Origin: JAFDZV01 sp035549015
GTDB taxonomy: Bacteria > Bacteroidota > Ignavibacteria > OLB7
Reading direction: 5' to 3'
Length of the DNA: 64,000 nucleotides
Assembly (NCBI GenBank): GCA_035549015.1
Contig: DASZRW010000130.1
Location: 30,524 to 94,523 of the forward strand
Shown: piece after piece, positions 26,597 through 34,756 of the stretch
Position numbering within the stretch: position 1 is the first letter of the stretch
Layout: every line of letters begins with the position of its first letter
Notes under the pieces: model-generated
The model's database searches: none
The model's input: the letters and a program-made list of their open reading frames with translations, nothing else
Told to the model about the DNA's origin: nothing
Position numbers and translations under genes: made by a program

Positions 26597-27401
26597 ACTC
26601 GTTCTTTTGGCTTATGGGTGTTCTTTGAGAACCAGACTCGCGCTCAAAGGAATAGAAGATGATTGGAGGCAGATTCAAGTGCATGTCACCGAAAGCTGCT
26701 TCTTCATCGAGGTCCAGAAGTTTGAGGGTGATAATACACGAGAGGTCCTTCTCAGGAATGAAGTTCGGATGACCTTATGGCAGAAAAGGCCATCAGTCTT
26801 CTCCTGTCGCAATCCCTTCGAGGGAACGCGGTAGTGTATTTCCCCGGTCATGTTCTGTTCCGATATTGAGCGCGAGTTTTTTTTTTGCTACCACCAACTT
26901 CGCGGCGACCTGCACCCCGGGTCGTTCCTTGTGATAGAGTCTCGGCCCCTCGCTACGTGTACGCGAAACCTTCGTTCAATCAGTCTACGCTCTTGGGAAT
27001 CGCTATCCCGACAGGTGAATCGTATCTGTGTGCCTTGAGGGTCGCATCCGTGCAGGCAGAACCAACGTGTCTGCTGCGGGATTGCGGCGTTGGGTATCAC
27101 CTGCTGCGATTCGCGGCTGTGATGGGTGGCATGATGACAGTATCGCAGTTGCTGTTCCGGGTTGTGCACTGCAGCCACTGTCTGCCGCGTTGACGTCGCA
27201 CACATTGCCGTTCTCTCCGTGCAGCGCATGGCGTGCTGATTGCGGAGATGCATTGCATGTGCAGCTCACCGGTAATTATTGCCGCCTCCTCCAGCCGCGA
27301 ACAGTGCCTGCAGGACCCCATGCCGTCATGGGATACTGATCTGCCAACGCCGCTCCAAGCGTGCGGCGGGATCGGAGATCTCACCGCATGCCAGACATAG
27401 T

Positions 27402-27433
27402 ACGGCCGTGCAGTCTCGCAACTGCACGGCCGT
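27402..27433. terminator. perfect 13-bp hairpin downstream of the LamG gene
   Basis: ACGGCCGTGCAGT (27402-27414) pairs fully with 27421-27433 around loop CTCGCA. It lies 64 bp after the minus-strand LamG stop. There is no strong T-run on either side. Confidence 0.5.
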
Positions 27434-27496
27434 TACATTATCTCCCTGCTGCGGGCAGCACGCATGCGTTCTTCGGCCGGAGCCGGGTGAATGCTG

Positions 27497-28327
27497 CTAC
27501 TTCAATGCCGGCTGCAGATCCGTATCGCCCGTTACGCTGGCCGCAACGAAGACCGGAGTGGAGGGCGTTCCCACGGTCACGGCGTTGTTCGTCTGCGAGG
27601 AGCCGTTGCGAACCATGAGACCGGAACCCGCGCCGTTTCTGTTCATGTCGTACACAACGGCCAGCCCGGGTGTCCCGGCCGGAGCGGGGCTGGTCATCGT
27701 CTGACGGATCTCGGCCGCGGAGCGGGCGGTGCTCCAGACGCGGAAGTCGTCGATCATCCCGGCAAAGTAACCGAACGGGCCGCCGCCGATACCACCATAG
27801 ACATATCGTCCCGAAACCAATCCGGCCGACGGATGCACGTACTTCATCGTGCTTGCAAGCCCTGTGCGCGCCAGCGCGCCGTTGACATAGAGCGTGGGGA
27901 GGCGATCCTGATAGACCACTGCAATGTGCGTCCATCCGTGGATCGGCGCCTCGTACACGAGCACGGCCGGCATGTGATCGGCTGCGTGTTCGTAGACACT
28001 GATGCCGTTCGTCCCGACGGAGATCCCGACGCCCGCGTGGCCGGCTCCCCAGACCGCGGTTCCATGCAGAGGATAGACGGCGTAGTGCTCTCCCTCAACG
28101 CCGCTCTGATATCCGGTGGCAACCTCACGGTCGATCTGATGTGTGGTTGTGGGATTCACCCAGAGTTCGATGGTGAAGGTGTTCGTAACGTCCAATGCCG
28201 ACGAAGCGACCACGTAGTCCGTGGTGCCATTGCAGGCCAGCACACTGTTGGATGCCTGCTGCGCAAATGCCGCCGCCGGCATCGCCGCAAGCAGTGCGAG
28301 GTAGGGAATGAATCGGTAGCGCATCAT
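27497..28327 (-). CDS. secreted LamG/concanavalin A-like domain protein
   Basis: A 276-residue exported protein with signal peptide MMRYRFIPYLALLAAMPAAAFA. Residues ~30-215 form a LamG fold (NTFTIELWVNP, GWTHIAVVYQDRLPTLYVNGAL, GMIDDFRVWSTARSAAEI), the jelly roll of laminin G-like carbohydrate- or protein-binding modules. The C-terminal stretch (TPGLAVVYDMN...) shows no T9SS sorting motif, so it is either a short periplasmic protein or one exported otherwise. Either of two adjacent Met codons (28327 or 28324) may be used. Confidence 0.8.
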   Translation of the reverse strand: MMRYRFIPYLALLAAMPAAAFAQQASNSVLACNGTTDYVVASSALDVTNTFTIELWVNPTTTHQIDREVATGYQSGVEGEHYAVYPLHGTAVWGAGHAGVGISVGTNGISVYEHAADHMPAVLVYEAPIHGWTHIAVVYQDRLPTLYVNGALARTGLASTMKYVHPSAGLVSGRYVYGGIGGGPFGYFAGMIDDFRVWSTARSAAEIRQTMTSPAPAGTPGLAVVYDMNRNGAGSGLMVRNGSSQTNNAVTVGTPSTPVFVAASVTGDTDLQPALK

Positions 28328-28507
28328 GGAATCGATTCCTGATCATGAAACGGACATTGTGAACCCTCGTGCCGAGGTATTCGGATTCGCGTCCGACACA
28401 TCGTGCGCATCGAGGTTGAATGCCTCACGCCGCGCAACTGCCTCCATCCCACCGAGACGGGATGCGCGGAGGTGTTGCCGCATGCGGTGTGCAATCCTCG
28501 AAGACCT

Positions 28508-30643
28508 CTATTGATGCCGATCGTCGCGCGGCTGCTGGTCAACCGTCACCGTGGCGCCGCGCGAGAGAACGCGTCCCTCCGGAAGATCGTTCGGGAAGCG
28601 GCTCGTATCAACACCGGCCCCAAGGATCTCGATATCTCCAGGCTGAATGCCGCGCTGGCTCATGAACGTCTTCAGACGATCGGCGACATACTGGGCGCGG
28701 CCTCGGGAGAGCTCCATGTTGTACGAATCATCTCCGATTCGATCGGTATATCCAACCACGCGAACCCTGGCCCCGTCATGCATCTGCCCTGCCAGCTCGC
28801 GCAGCCACAGATCGTGCCCTCTGTCGCCGGCGGCGGAGCGAAAGCCGAAGCCGACCAGTGCGTAGTTGAGCCGTTCGAGCGAGGGAGTGCGTTCAAGCGA
28901 GCCATGTACCACCGTGCTGTTGCGTTCGAGTGCGAGCGAGATCGTGTCGTACGCAAACTTCATCTGTCCGGTGGAATCCTCCACCCGCAGTTCGGCAACG
29001 AGCTCCTTGAGCGAGCTGTCGATGCTGTTGTCTTCGAGCAGCCAGGAGATCTCGTTGTGTCCGGCTCTGGTATCCGCCATCGTAAAGAGTGCCAGCGGCT
29101 TTTCGCGCTGGCGTATCGTGATCTGCCAGTCCCGTACCCCAGCCTCGGCGCTCATGATCGGAGTTAGTTTCACGAGCGGCGGATTGAACTCCCGTACAAC
29201 ACGCTCCGTTGCCACTGGAGCCAGCATCTCGGCCGTTGCCGACGCGATAACCACCCGCCGGTTTTCGCCGCGGCCGTCGGAAGTTGCATCGTCCGAGCGC
29301 GGCAGAGGGCCGGTACCGGCGCGAACGTCGATTCGGTTTTTCGCGATCCCCCACACGGCGTTCAGGTAACTGCGAACGCGTGCAGCGCGCTGCGCGGCAA
29401 GCGAGTCCGGTTCATCGCCGGCGGTAGTTCCGAACAGTGTGATTCGTGCGGTGCGATCCTCGCGCAATCGCATCCCCACGAGGTTCAACACCTGGTGCGA
29501 CATCGCCACCGGCCGCAATTCGGCTACGGCTGTGTAGGAAAAATCATGCGTTGCCTCGGCCGGGAGCGTCTTGTAGCGGGCCGCAATGGTATCGGAGCCC
29601 GGCTCGAAGTAGATAACCGGCAGCAGTGGAAGGTGGTCGCGGAAGACGATCTCGTTCACACGGATTACCGCCTGCGCAGTAGTGTGTCCGTTCGAATCGG
29701 ATCCCTCCATCGTGATAGCGGCGGTGAGTGCCGGAACATGGCGTGCAGTGTCGCGTGCCGGAGTCTGCCGGATGGATGGCGTGTCCGGCGGTGAAACGGG
29801 CATTCGGTTTGTCGCCTCGAACTGCACTCCCAGGCCGAGATTCACCGAGGCATCGCGCCACGCTACTTCGGCGAGCGAACGGAGGAGATCGTATCGTGCC
29901 GATACCGAGGGGACCAGCCACATGTTCCCTGGAATCCGGAGCGGAAAGGAGAGTGCAGCCAGGCCGCTGACCGCAAGGCGGCGTATGCTGAGGGGAGTGG
30001 TGTTCGGTATCGGGTGCGACTGTTCACCATCGGAGAAGCTGCGGTCCGGAGTGAGAATGACGTCCGTTGCCGTGAAGGTTCCTCCGATCCGGTATCCCAC
30101 GCATCCTCCGGCCGACAGGCTGATCGCCGGAGCAAGTGCATACTGGCCGAGCAGATCGAGCTCGATCGTATTGATCCTCGTGTTCAAACGGAACTCCCGG
30201 TCGATATCAACCAGCACATGTCCGCTGGCGGGATCGAGCAGTCGTTGAAAGTCGCGCGGCTTCTCGGCGAGCTTCGTTGCTGCGGAGGCAAACCCGAGCC
30301 GGACGCTGAACCCGAGGCGTTCCCCGAAGGCGCGGGGCAGTACAGCCACCAGCCCGCCGCGGATCGTGGTCGTGAGGCCGTTGGTGAATACGCCACAGTC
30401 CGGGGATCCCTCGTATACCGGAATCTGCGCGGGCTGTGCGCCAATACCGAAATCGCCAACTGCTCCAACGCGCACCGGTGCTTCGGGAATGTTCTGCGCA
30501 TCGAGTTGCCGGAGCGGGGTGATGATTCCAGTCGCGAGAAGCAGAATGCCCGATGCAAACAGACGAACCCATCCTGCGACATCCCGGCCGGGCCGGGTCC
30601 GAGGTTGGGTTCCACTACGATGCGGGAGACGGCCATCGTCCAT
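28508..30643 (-). CDS. outer-membrane protein with two OmpA-like domains
   Basis: About 711 residues. After an N-terminal hydrophobic signal (ASGILLLATGIITPLRQLDAQ) a beta-barrel-like region follows (FSVRLGFASAAT, SLSAGGCVGYRIGGTF, SARYDLLRSLAEVAWRDASVNLGLGVQFEA). Next comes a first OmpA-like domain (VIYFEPGSDTIA, ARITLFGTTAGDEPDSLAAQRAARVRSYL, GRGENRRVVIA), a beta-rich linker, and a second OmpA-like domain (VVGYTDRIGDDSYNMELSRGRAQYV, ILGAGVD). OmpA domains hold peptidoglycan; two in one chain is unusual. The start at 30643 is chosen because the upstream codons overlap a terminator hairpin. Confidence 0.75.
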   Translation of the reverse strand: MDDGRLPHRSGTQPRTRPGRDVAGWVRLFASGILLLATGIITPLRQLDAQNIPEAPVRVGAVGDFGIGAQPAQIPVYEGSPDCGVFTNGLTTTIRGGLVAVLPRAFGERLGFSVRLGFASAATKLAEKPRDFQRLLDPASGHVLVDIDREFRLNTRINTIELDLLGQYALAPAISLSAGGCVGYRIGGTFTATDVILTPDRSFSDGEQSHPIPNTTPLSIRRLAVSGLAALSFPLRIPGNMWLVPSVSARYDLLRSLAEVAWRDASVNLGLGVQFEATNRMPVSPPDTPSIRQTPARDTARHVPALTAAITMEGSDSNGHTTAQAVIRVNEIVFRDHLPLLPVIYFEPGSDTIAARYKTLPAEATHDFSYTAVAELRPVAMSHQVLNLVGMRLREDRTARITLFGTTAGDEPDSLAAQRAARVRSYLNAVWGIAKNRIDVRAGTGPLPRSDDATSDGRGENRRVVIASATAEMLAPVATERVVREFNPPLVKLTPIMSAEAGVRDWQITIRQREKPLALFTMADTRAGHNEISWLLEDNSIDSSLKELVAELRVEDSTGQMKFAYDTISLALERNSTVVHGSLERTPSLERLNYALVGFGFRSAAGDRGHDLWLRELAGQMHDGARVRVVGYTDRIGDDSYNMELSRGRAQYVADRLKTFMSQRGIQPGDIEILGAGVDTSRFPNDLPEGRVLSRGATVTVDQQPRDDRHQ

Positions 30644-30691
30644 AAGTAGACGCAATCTATCAGCGGAAGGATGGTTGCGCAAGAATAGAAG

Positions 30692-30720
30692 AAGGGGCCG
30701 CTTCCCGTAAGCGGCCCCTT
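30692..30720 (-). terminator. intrinsic terminator of the His/Gly-rich lipoprotein gene
   Basis: A 12-bp perfect stem (30692-30703 with 30709-30720) and five-base loop, followed on the minus strand by TTCTTCTATTCTT. It lies 41 bp after the lipoprotein stop. Confidence 0.8.
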
Positions 30721-30760
30721 CCATGCGTTCGATCCGAACGTCAGACGCTTCAATAACGTC

Positions 30761-31651
30761 TTACGGGTGCGGTGCATGGAACACGCGGTCCCATATCACG
30801 ATCTGATCCCGCGTCAGATTGCCACGCACGCAGAGGTCGAACTGATGCCAGCAGTCATCGTAGGCACGCTTGAAGGCGGCGTCGATTGCCTGGGCACGGG
30901 TCCGGTACGCATCCACAGTGCTGTCGGCAAGGCGCTTGCCCTGCTCACGGGTGATGCGGCCATTCTGCACCGCGTCGCGGATGCCGCGCAGGTCAGCCTG
31001 GAGCGAGTCACGCAGAGCCTGGAGCGCTGCACGATGACGCAGCTCGTCGGCATGGATGCAGTCGTTCAGATCGCGGAGGCAACCGCGAACTGCCGAATCC
31101 TGGGCCGGCGTGAGATGCAGTGCCTGAAGAGCTCTGCCAAGGTCATCCACCGGCGGATGCGGGCGATTGGTATCGCAGTTCGGATGTGTCGTGTCACCAT
31201 GATGCGTGGAATCGTCACCTCCGCGACCACCCGGGCCACCAGGACCGCCCGGGCCACCAGGACCACCCGGTCCGCGACCACGTCCGCCCTGATGCAGGGA
31301 GTCGCCACCCTCGCCGCCGTCACCGCCATGGCGAAGCGTGTCGCCGCCGCCATGATGGGCGGTATCACCACCGCGATGCAGCGTATCGCCGCCGCCACGG
31401 TGTGTGGTGTCACGGCCGCCGTCGCCGGGTCCCGTCGGGGCCGGAGGCATGATCGAAGGGTCGTTCGCAATCGCGTCGATGGATTCGAGTGCGCTCGGCG
31501 TGGAACTGATCGGGTAGATTGAATACTTGTCGTTCGAGCCGGAGGTGACCGAGCTGGAAGACGGTGTGTTCGTCAATGAATCCTGGCAGCCTGTCACCAA
31601 GGCCACCGTCAGCACAAGCGCGCCGACAAGGGGGATCATTCTTTTCAACAT
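30761..31651 (-). CDS. His- and Gly-rich low-complexity lipoprotein with Spy/LTXXQ-like C-terminus
   Basis: 296 residues. Signal peptide MLKRMIPLVGALVLTVALVTGC with lipobox LVTGC. Residues ~73-165 are low complexity: repeated HRGGGDTL/HHGGGD-like units carrying many His and Asp, then a collagen-like GPGGPGGPGGPGG tract, then HHGDTTHPNCD. The C-terminal ~120 residues are helical with LTPAQDSAVRGCLRDLNDC and several Cys, resembling the LTXXQ/Spy-CpxP periplasmic chaperone fold. Metal binding by the His/Asp tract is an inference. The repeat is likely to vary in length between strains. Confidence 0.7.
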   Translation of the reverse strand: MLKRMIPLVGALVLTVALVTGCQDSLTNTPSSSSVTSGSNDKYSIYPISSTPSALESIDAIANDPSIMPPAPTGPGDGGRDTTHRGGGDTLHRGGDTAHHGGGDTLRHGGDGGEGGDSLHQGGRGRGPGGPGGPGGPGGPGGRGGDDSTHHGDTTHPNCDTNRPHPPVDDLGRALQALHLTPAQDSAVRGCLRDLNDCIHADELRHRAALQALRDSLQADLRGIRDAVQNGRITREQGKRLADSTVDAYRTRAQAIDAAFKRAYDDCWHQFDLCVRGNLTRDQIVIWDRVFHAPHP

Positions 31652-32096
31652 GACTGATATCCTCTTCGGATAATGAAGCCGACCTGATTGCAGGCTAGTT
31701 GCGTGTCGTTGCGAGTCAGTCGGCGTTCGTCTCGCAAGCCACCCGACGGCAGTCCGGAGAGAAGAGAGGGGTTACGCTTTCGTCAGTCGGTTGGGCCAGT
31801 TTCCGACGAGCCTCCCATCTCCTGTTGGACCGTCAAGAACAATGATCCAAAGGGTGCGAAAAAGGTAACGGCGTAATGGTTGAGGGTGATGATTTTTTCC
31901 GGATGTGATGCGCCTCGTGCTGCGGTTCGCCGCGCGAGAGCAGGAGCCTCCGCCGGATGGTGGAACGATTCCCGCCGGCTGAACCAGCAGCCGTTCCCTT
32001 CGAACGCGCGAACGGGAGCGGCTCCGGGGTGGAGCCGCTCCCGCTCATCGATCGGCCGGAGTACGATCGGATCTGGAGAAACGGGCCGAAGTCGTT
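31652..32096. other. 445-bp region between minus-strand genes
   Basis: Holds the porin terminator hairpin (32013-32043) and presumably the lipoprotein promoter. No gene is supported. Confidence 0.5.
32013..32043 (-). terminator. hairpin terminator after the porin gene
   Basis: A 13-bp stem, CGGGAGCGGCTCC (32013-32025) with GGAGCCGCTCCCG (32031-32043), loop GGGGT, 53 bp after the porin stop. No T-run follows, so it may only protect the mRNA end. Confidence 0.55.
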
Positions 32097-33341
32097 TCAG
32101 AAGTTGTAGCCCACACCAACGGCGAACTCCCCGGGAACCTTTTCGTCCGTGGCGTTCTGAATCATCGTCCAGTCGACTTTCACAACCGTGTTGTACGTGG
32201 GCTTGTAGGTGAGGCCGGCAACCACATAGGTGCGATCGTTCGCCTTATCCGCCTCGATACCGTTCGGCATCGACTGGTTGGTATTGAAACGCTCGTAACG
32301 GACGAAGGGGAGAAGCTGCTGAGTAGTGCCGTGGCTCAGAAGCTGTGCGATGTTGTAGGCCGCTTCGATATAACCGCCGCCCACTGCGGAGCCGATTGGA
32401 TCGCTGTAGATACGATGGCCCAGCGAATCGAGCGTACTGTGATACGTGTCGTTGATCTTGCCCGCCTCTGCGATCGAGGTCTGGCCGATGATGCCGCGCA
32501 GGTTGAGATCGCCGATGGAATACTGGGCATCCAGGCCGTACATCGTCACCGGCGCGCCGAACAGTCCGTCGGCAATGCGCTCGTCGCCGTAGGAGCTGCC
32601 GCCGTAATACAGCCATCCCCCCGCCCGCAGGCCGCCGGTGACATACTCGAGCCTGCCGGAGAAGGCCAGGCTCTGCATGGCCGGATTGGCGCCCTCGAGC
32701 CGTCCCTCGCTGATGCCGATCGCGCCACTGAACCCCGAGGCGTTCAGTCCGCTGGTAAGGCAGGCACGATACTGCAGCCCCTCCACCTCCGGAATACGTC
32801 CGGCGATTCCAACGCCGAGTTCGCGCCACGTGGTCGGGATCACCACCTGATCGAACATCGGGCGGCGCGCTCCGTTGAAACTTGGCGGCTCGTGATATTC
32901 GTTGATGATGCCGATCGGCAGCACGAGCAATCCCGCGCGAACGTTCAGGCGATCGGACAGATGATATTGCAGGTAGGCCTGCTCGATCTCCAGTTCGCCT
33001 CCTTCCAGCGCCCCCTCCACACGTACGTGCTCCACCTCGACTTCGGAAAAGAACGTGATGTCGTCGGAGAACGTGTGCTCGACGAAGAGAACGAAGCGAG
33101 GGATGTCGATCGAACCCTTGGTCGGGCCCTCCGGCTCCACGTATACCGCTTCGCCGTATCCGCCGATCGAAGTGGATTGCTCCGCCGGCTCCGCAGCCTT
33201 CGTTTCAGGGGCCCCCGGCTTGCCTTCGCCCGGCTGGGCAAGCAGTTTGCCTGTGGAGAGGGCAAGAAGCATGAAGCCAAACAGGAATAGCTGTGTCGTA
33301 CGGTGCCGGGGATGCGAGAGTCGCTTGAAGTTGTTGGTCAT
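32097..33341 (-). CDS. outer-membrane porin of the Porin_O_P type
   Basis: 414 residues with signal peptide (TTQLFLFGFMLLALSTGKLLAQ) and a C-terminal Phe (GVGYNF) typical for Bam-inserted barrels. The sequence SIDIPRFVLFVEHTFSDDITFFSEVEVEH, LQYHLSDRLNVRAGLLVLPIGIINEYHEPPSF and GLTYKPTYNTVVKVDW fits the phosphate-selective porin O/P and related families, about 16 strands. It is divergent from the flavinylation operon, sharing a 177-bp control region with a palindrome, so it may import or export a substrate for that redox system. Substrate unknown. Confidence 0.8.
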   Translation of the reverse strand: MTNNFKRLSHPRHRTTQLFLFGFMLLALSTGKLLAQPGEGKPGAPETKAAEPAEQSTSIGGYGEAVYVEPEGPTKGSIDIPRFVLFVEHTFSDDITFFSEVEVEHVRVEGALEGGELEIEQAYLQYHLSDRLNVRAGLLVLPIGIINEYHEPPSFNGARRPMFDQVVIPTTWRELGVGIAGRIPEVEGLQYRACLTSGLNASGFSGAIGISEGRLEGANPAMQSLAFSGRLEYVTGGLRAGGWLYYGGSSYGDERIADGLFGAPVTMYGLDAQYSIGDLNLRGIIGQTSIAEAGKINDTYHSTLDSLGHRIYSDPIGSAVGGGYIEAAYNIAQLLSHGTTQQLLPFVRYERFNTNQSMPNGIEADKANDRTYVVAGLTYKPTYNTVVKVDWTMIQNATDEKVPGEFAVGVGYNF

Positions 33342-33408
33342 ATCACGGTAAGGTAGGGGGGGCGAACGATCCTCTGATCGCGTTGCCCGCGGTTGAAAAA
33401 TGCAGGTG

Positions 33409-33440
33409 CGAACTTAATCCTTATTTGAACTTTGTCCAAA
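33409..33440 (-). promoter_or_regulatory. candidate porin promoter
   Basis: On the minus strand TTTG, 20 nt, TAAGTTCG. The -33 box lies inside the palindromic operator, so the bound regulator would compete with or contact RNA polymerase. Predicted start of transcription is near 33402. Confidence 0.5.
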
Positions 33441-33444
33441 TAAG
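33420..33444. promoter_or_regulatory. 25-bp palindromic operator between porin and flavinylation operon
   Basis: Arms CTTATTTG (33420-33427) and CAAATAAG (33437-33444) are perfect inverted copies; the palindrome continues inward (AAC, TTT, GTC) with a single mismatched pair. It overlaps the -33 box of the porin promoter and is centred about 68 bp upstream of the predicted flavinylation start site, a position used by activators. The binding factor is unknown. Confidence 0.6.
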
Positions 33445-33462
33445 TTTTTAGTTGTAAATCTG

Positions 33463-33493
33463 TTTGAGGTCATTTGTCGCGACGGTAGCTTTG
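33463..33493 (+). promoter_or_regulatory. promoter of the flavinylation operon
   Basis: TTTG (33463-33466), 19 nt, TAGCTTTG (33486-33493): a perfect Bacteroidota-type promoter, 25 bp before the start codon of the FMN-binding protein gene. Confidence 0.65.
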
Positions 33494-33518
33494 CGCCCGT
33501 TGCAGTTGAACACGATCC

Positions 33519-34115
33519 ATGAAGAATTCAACAGCCGATCGTTCAGTCAGACCGAAAACCATGAGCTCTCTACGCAGCCTGGCCCTCGTGATTGCATTGA
33601 TTCTGTTCTGGAGCACCCCATCGTCGGCCCAGAACGTGGGTGAGAAGATGATGGCCGCACTCAAACGCGTCTTCGGCGAATCGGCGCAGGCCGTGGTACA
33701 GAGCGCAACCCTGAGCGATCAGCAGTTGGCGGCAATCAGGACGGTGTCCGGAGCCGGCTACACGAAGAATGTCAGCTACTACGCCGTCTCCGTTGGAGGG
33801 AAACGGGTCGGCTATGGAATCGTGGATGATGTGAAGGGGAAGGTGAAGCCGATCACGTACGCGGTAATCGTTGACAACAACATTGCGATCAAGGATCTGG
33901 AGGTGCTGGTGTATCGCGAGACCTACGGCGGTGAGGTGCAGTACGACGCATTCCGGAAGCAGTTCCGCGGCAAGGGAACGCGCGATGCATACCGTGTAGG
34001 CACCGACATCCGAAACGTATCCGGAGCCACCATCAGTTCCAATGCCGTTGCCGGCGGCACGCGGAAACTCATGGCGGTGTTCAATGCGTTGAAGAGCGCG
34101 GGGGCCCTCCGATGA
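33519..34115 (+). CDS. exported FMN-binding domain protein (flavinylation substrate)
   Basis: 198 residues with a signal sequence (LALVIALILFWSTPSSA) and an FMN-binding domain. Residues 168-171 are SGAT in the context DIRNVSGATISS, the sequence in which ApbE attaches FMN covalently to the Thr (Thr171) through phosphoester linkage. The fold is like the RnfG/NqrC domain. As an exported electron carrier it would pass electrons outside the inner membrane. It is the first gene of an operon with a membrane protein (ATGA overlap) and ApbE. Redox partner unknown. Confidence 0.87.
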   Translation: MKNSTADRSVRPKTMSSLRSLALVIALILFWSTPSSAQNVGEKMMAALKRVFGESAQAVVQSATLSDQQLAAIRTVSGAGYTKNVSYYAVSVGGKRVGYGIVDDVKGKVKPITYAVIVDNNIAIKDLEVLVYRETYGGEVQYDAFRKQFRGKGTRDAYRVGTDIRNVSGATISSNAVAGGTRKLMAVFNALKSAGALR

Positions 34116-34717
34116 GCATGGGATCGCTGACGCTTTCGACACTTCCCTATCATTTCCGGCAGATCGCACTCTGGTTCATTGTCGTTCTTGGCTGCGGCTA
34201 TACAACCGGGCTTGTCTTCGTTGCGCACACAACATCGCTGACGCCCCGGGGCGTGCAGGAGAGATATCGCGGCAACCAGCACGAGGGGGACAGTGCCGCG
34301 AGCCCGGCCTCTGCTGCTGCACCGGCCGGCACCTCCGGCCCGGCGCAGGACAGCATCCAGGCCGCGGCGGCTCCGGCGCAGGAGGAGGAGATGAAGTTCG
34401 AGAAGTCGCTGCCGGAGATGCTCAACATCACGCATACGCACATGCTTGCAATGGCGGCATTTCTGCTGCCGGCGGCCTGCATCTTCGCCCTTTCAACGCG
34501 GCCTTCGAGAAGGGTGAAATCCATTCTCATCGTGGAGCCGTTCATAGCGCTTCTGGTATCGTTCGCATCCATGTGGCTGATGCGCTACGTTCATCCCGGG
34601 TTCAGCTACCTCCTCATGGCCAGTTCGGGCTCGTTCGCGCTCTGCCTGTACGCGATGCTGCTCCTGTCATTCATCGAAATCGTGCGCCCGGCACCTGCTT
34701 CGGGCAACGAAGCCTGA
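34112..34717 (+). CDS. multi-pass membrane protein of the flavinylation operon
   Basis: 201 residues, four predicted membrane helices (IALWFIVVLGCGYTTGLVFVA; MLAMAAFLLPAACIFAL; SILIVEPFIALLVSFASMWLM; LLMASSGSFALCLYAMLLLSFI). An Ala/Pro/Ser-rich soluble loop of ~70 residues separates helix 1 from the rest, and a conserved-looking THTHML motif precedes helix 2, possibly a metal or haem ligand. Its start overlaps the FMN-binding gene by four bases. Similar proteins accompany ApbE/FMN-binding pairs in other bacteria; it is probably the membrane electron conduit or anchor. That role is inference. Confidence 0.7.
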   Translation: MSMGSLTLSTLPYHFRQIALWFIVVLGCGYTTGLVFVAHTTSLTPRGVQERYRGNQHEGDSAASPASAAAPAGTSGPAQDSIQAAAAPAQEEEMKFEKSLPEMLNITHTHMLAMAAFLLPAACIFALSTRPSRRVKSILIVEPFIALLVSFASMWLMRYVHPGFSYLLMASSGSFALCLYAMLLLSFIEIVRPAPASGNEA

Positions 34718-34756
34718 TACGACATTCCATGATCATCGACATAGCCTGAAACGCTC

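Larger units (their letters stand above)
26485..27496. other. 1.0-kb region without a supported gene
   Basis: Begins with response-regulator-type promoter B (26561-26596), whose predicted transcript would start near 26603. A 75-codon frame from a TTG (26607-26834) is not family-like. It also holds a hairpin CTTTGAG/CTCAAAG (26623-26649), a run of ten T (26877-26886) and a perfect 13-bp hairpin (27402-27433). It may encode a small RNA or peptide. Confidence 0.4.

Noticed and set aside
26607..26834. 75-codon frame after promoter B
   Set aside because: Starts at TTG four bases after the predicted transcription start, has no ribosome site and no family resemblance; left as a possibility only.
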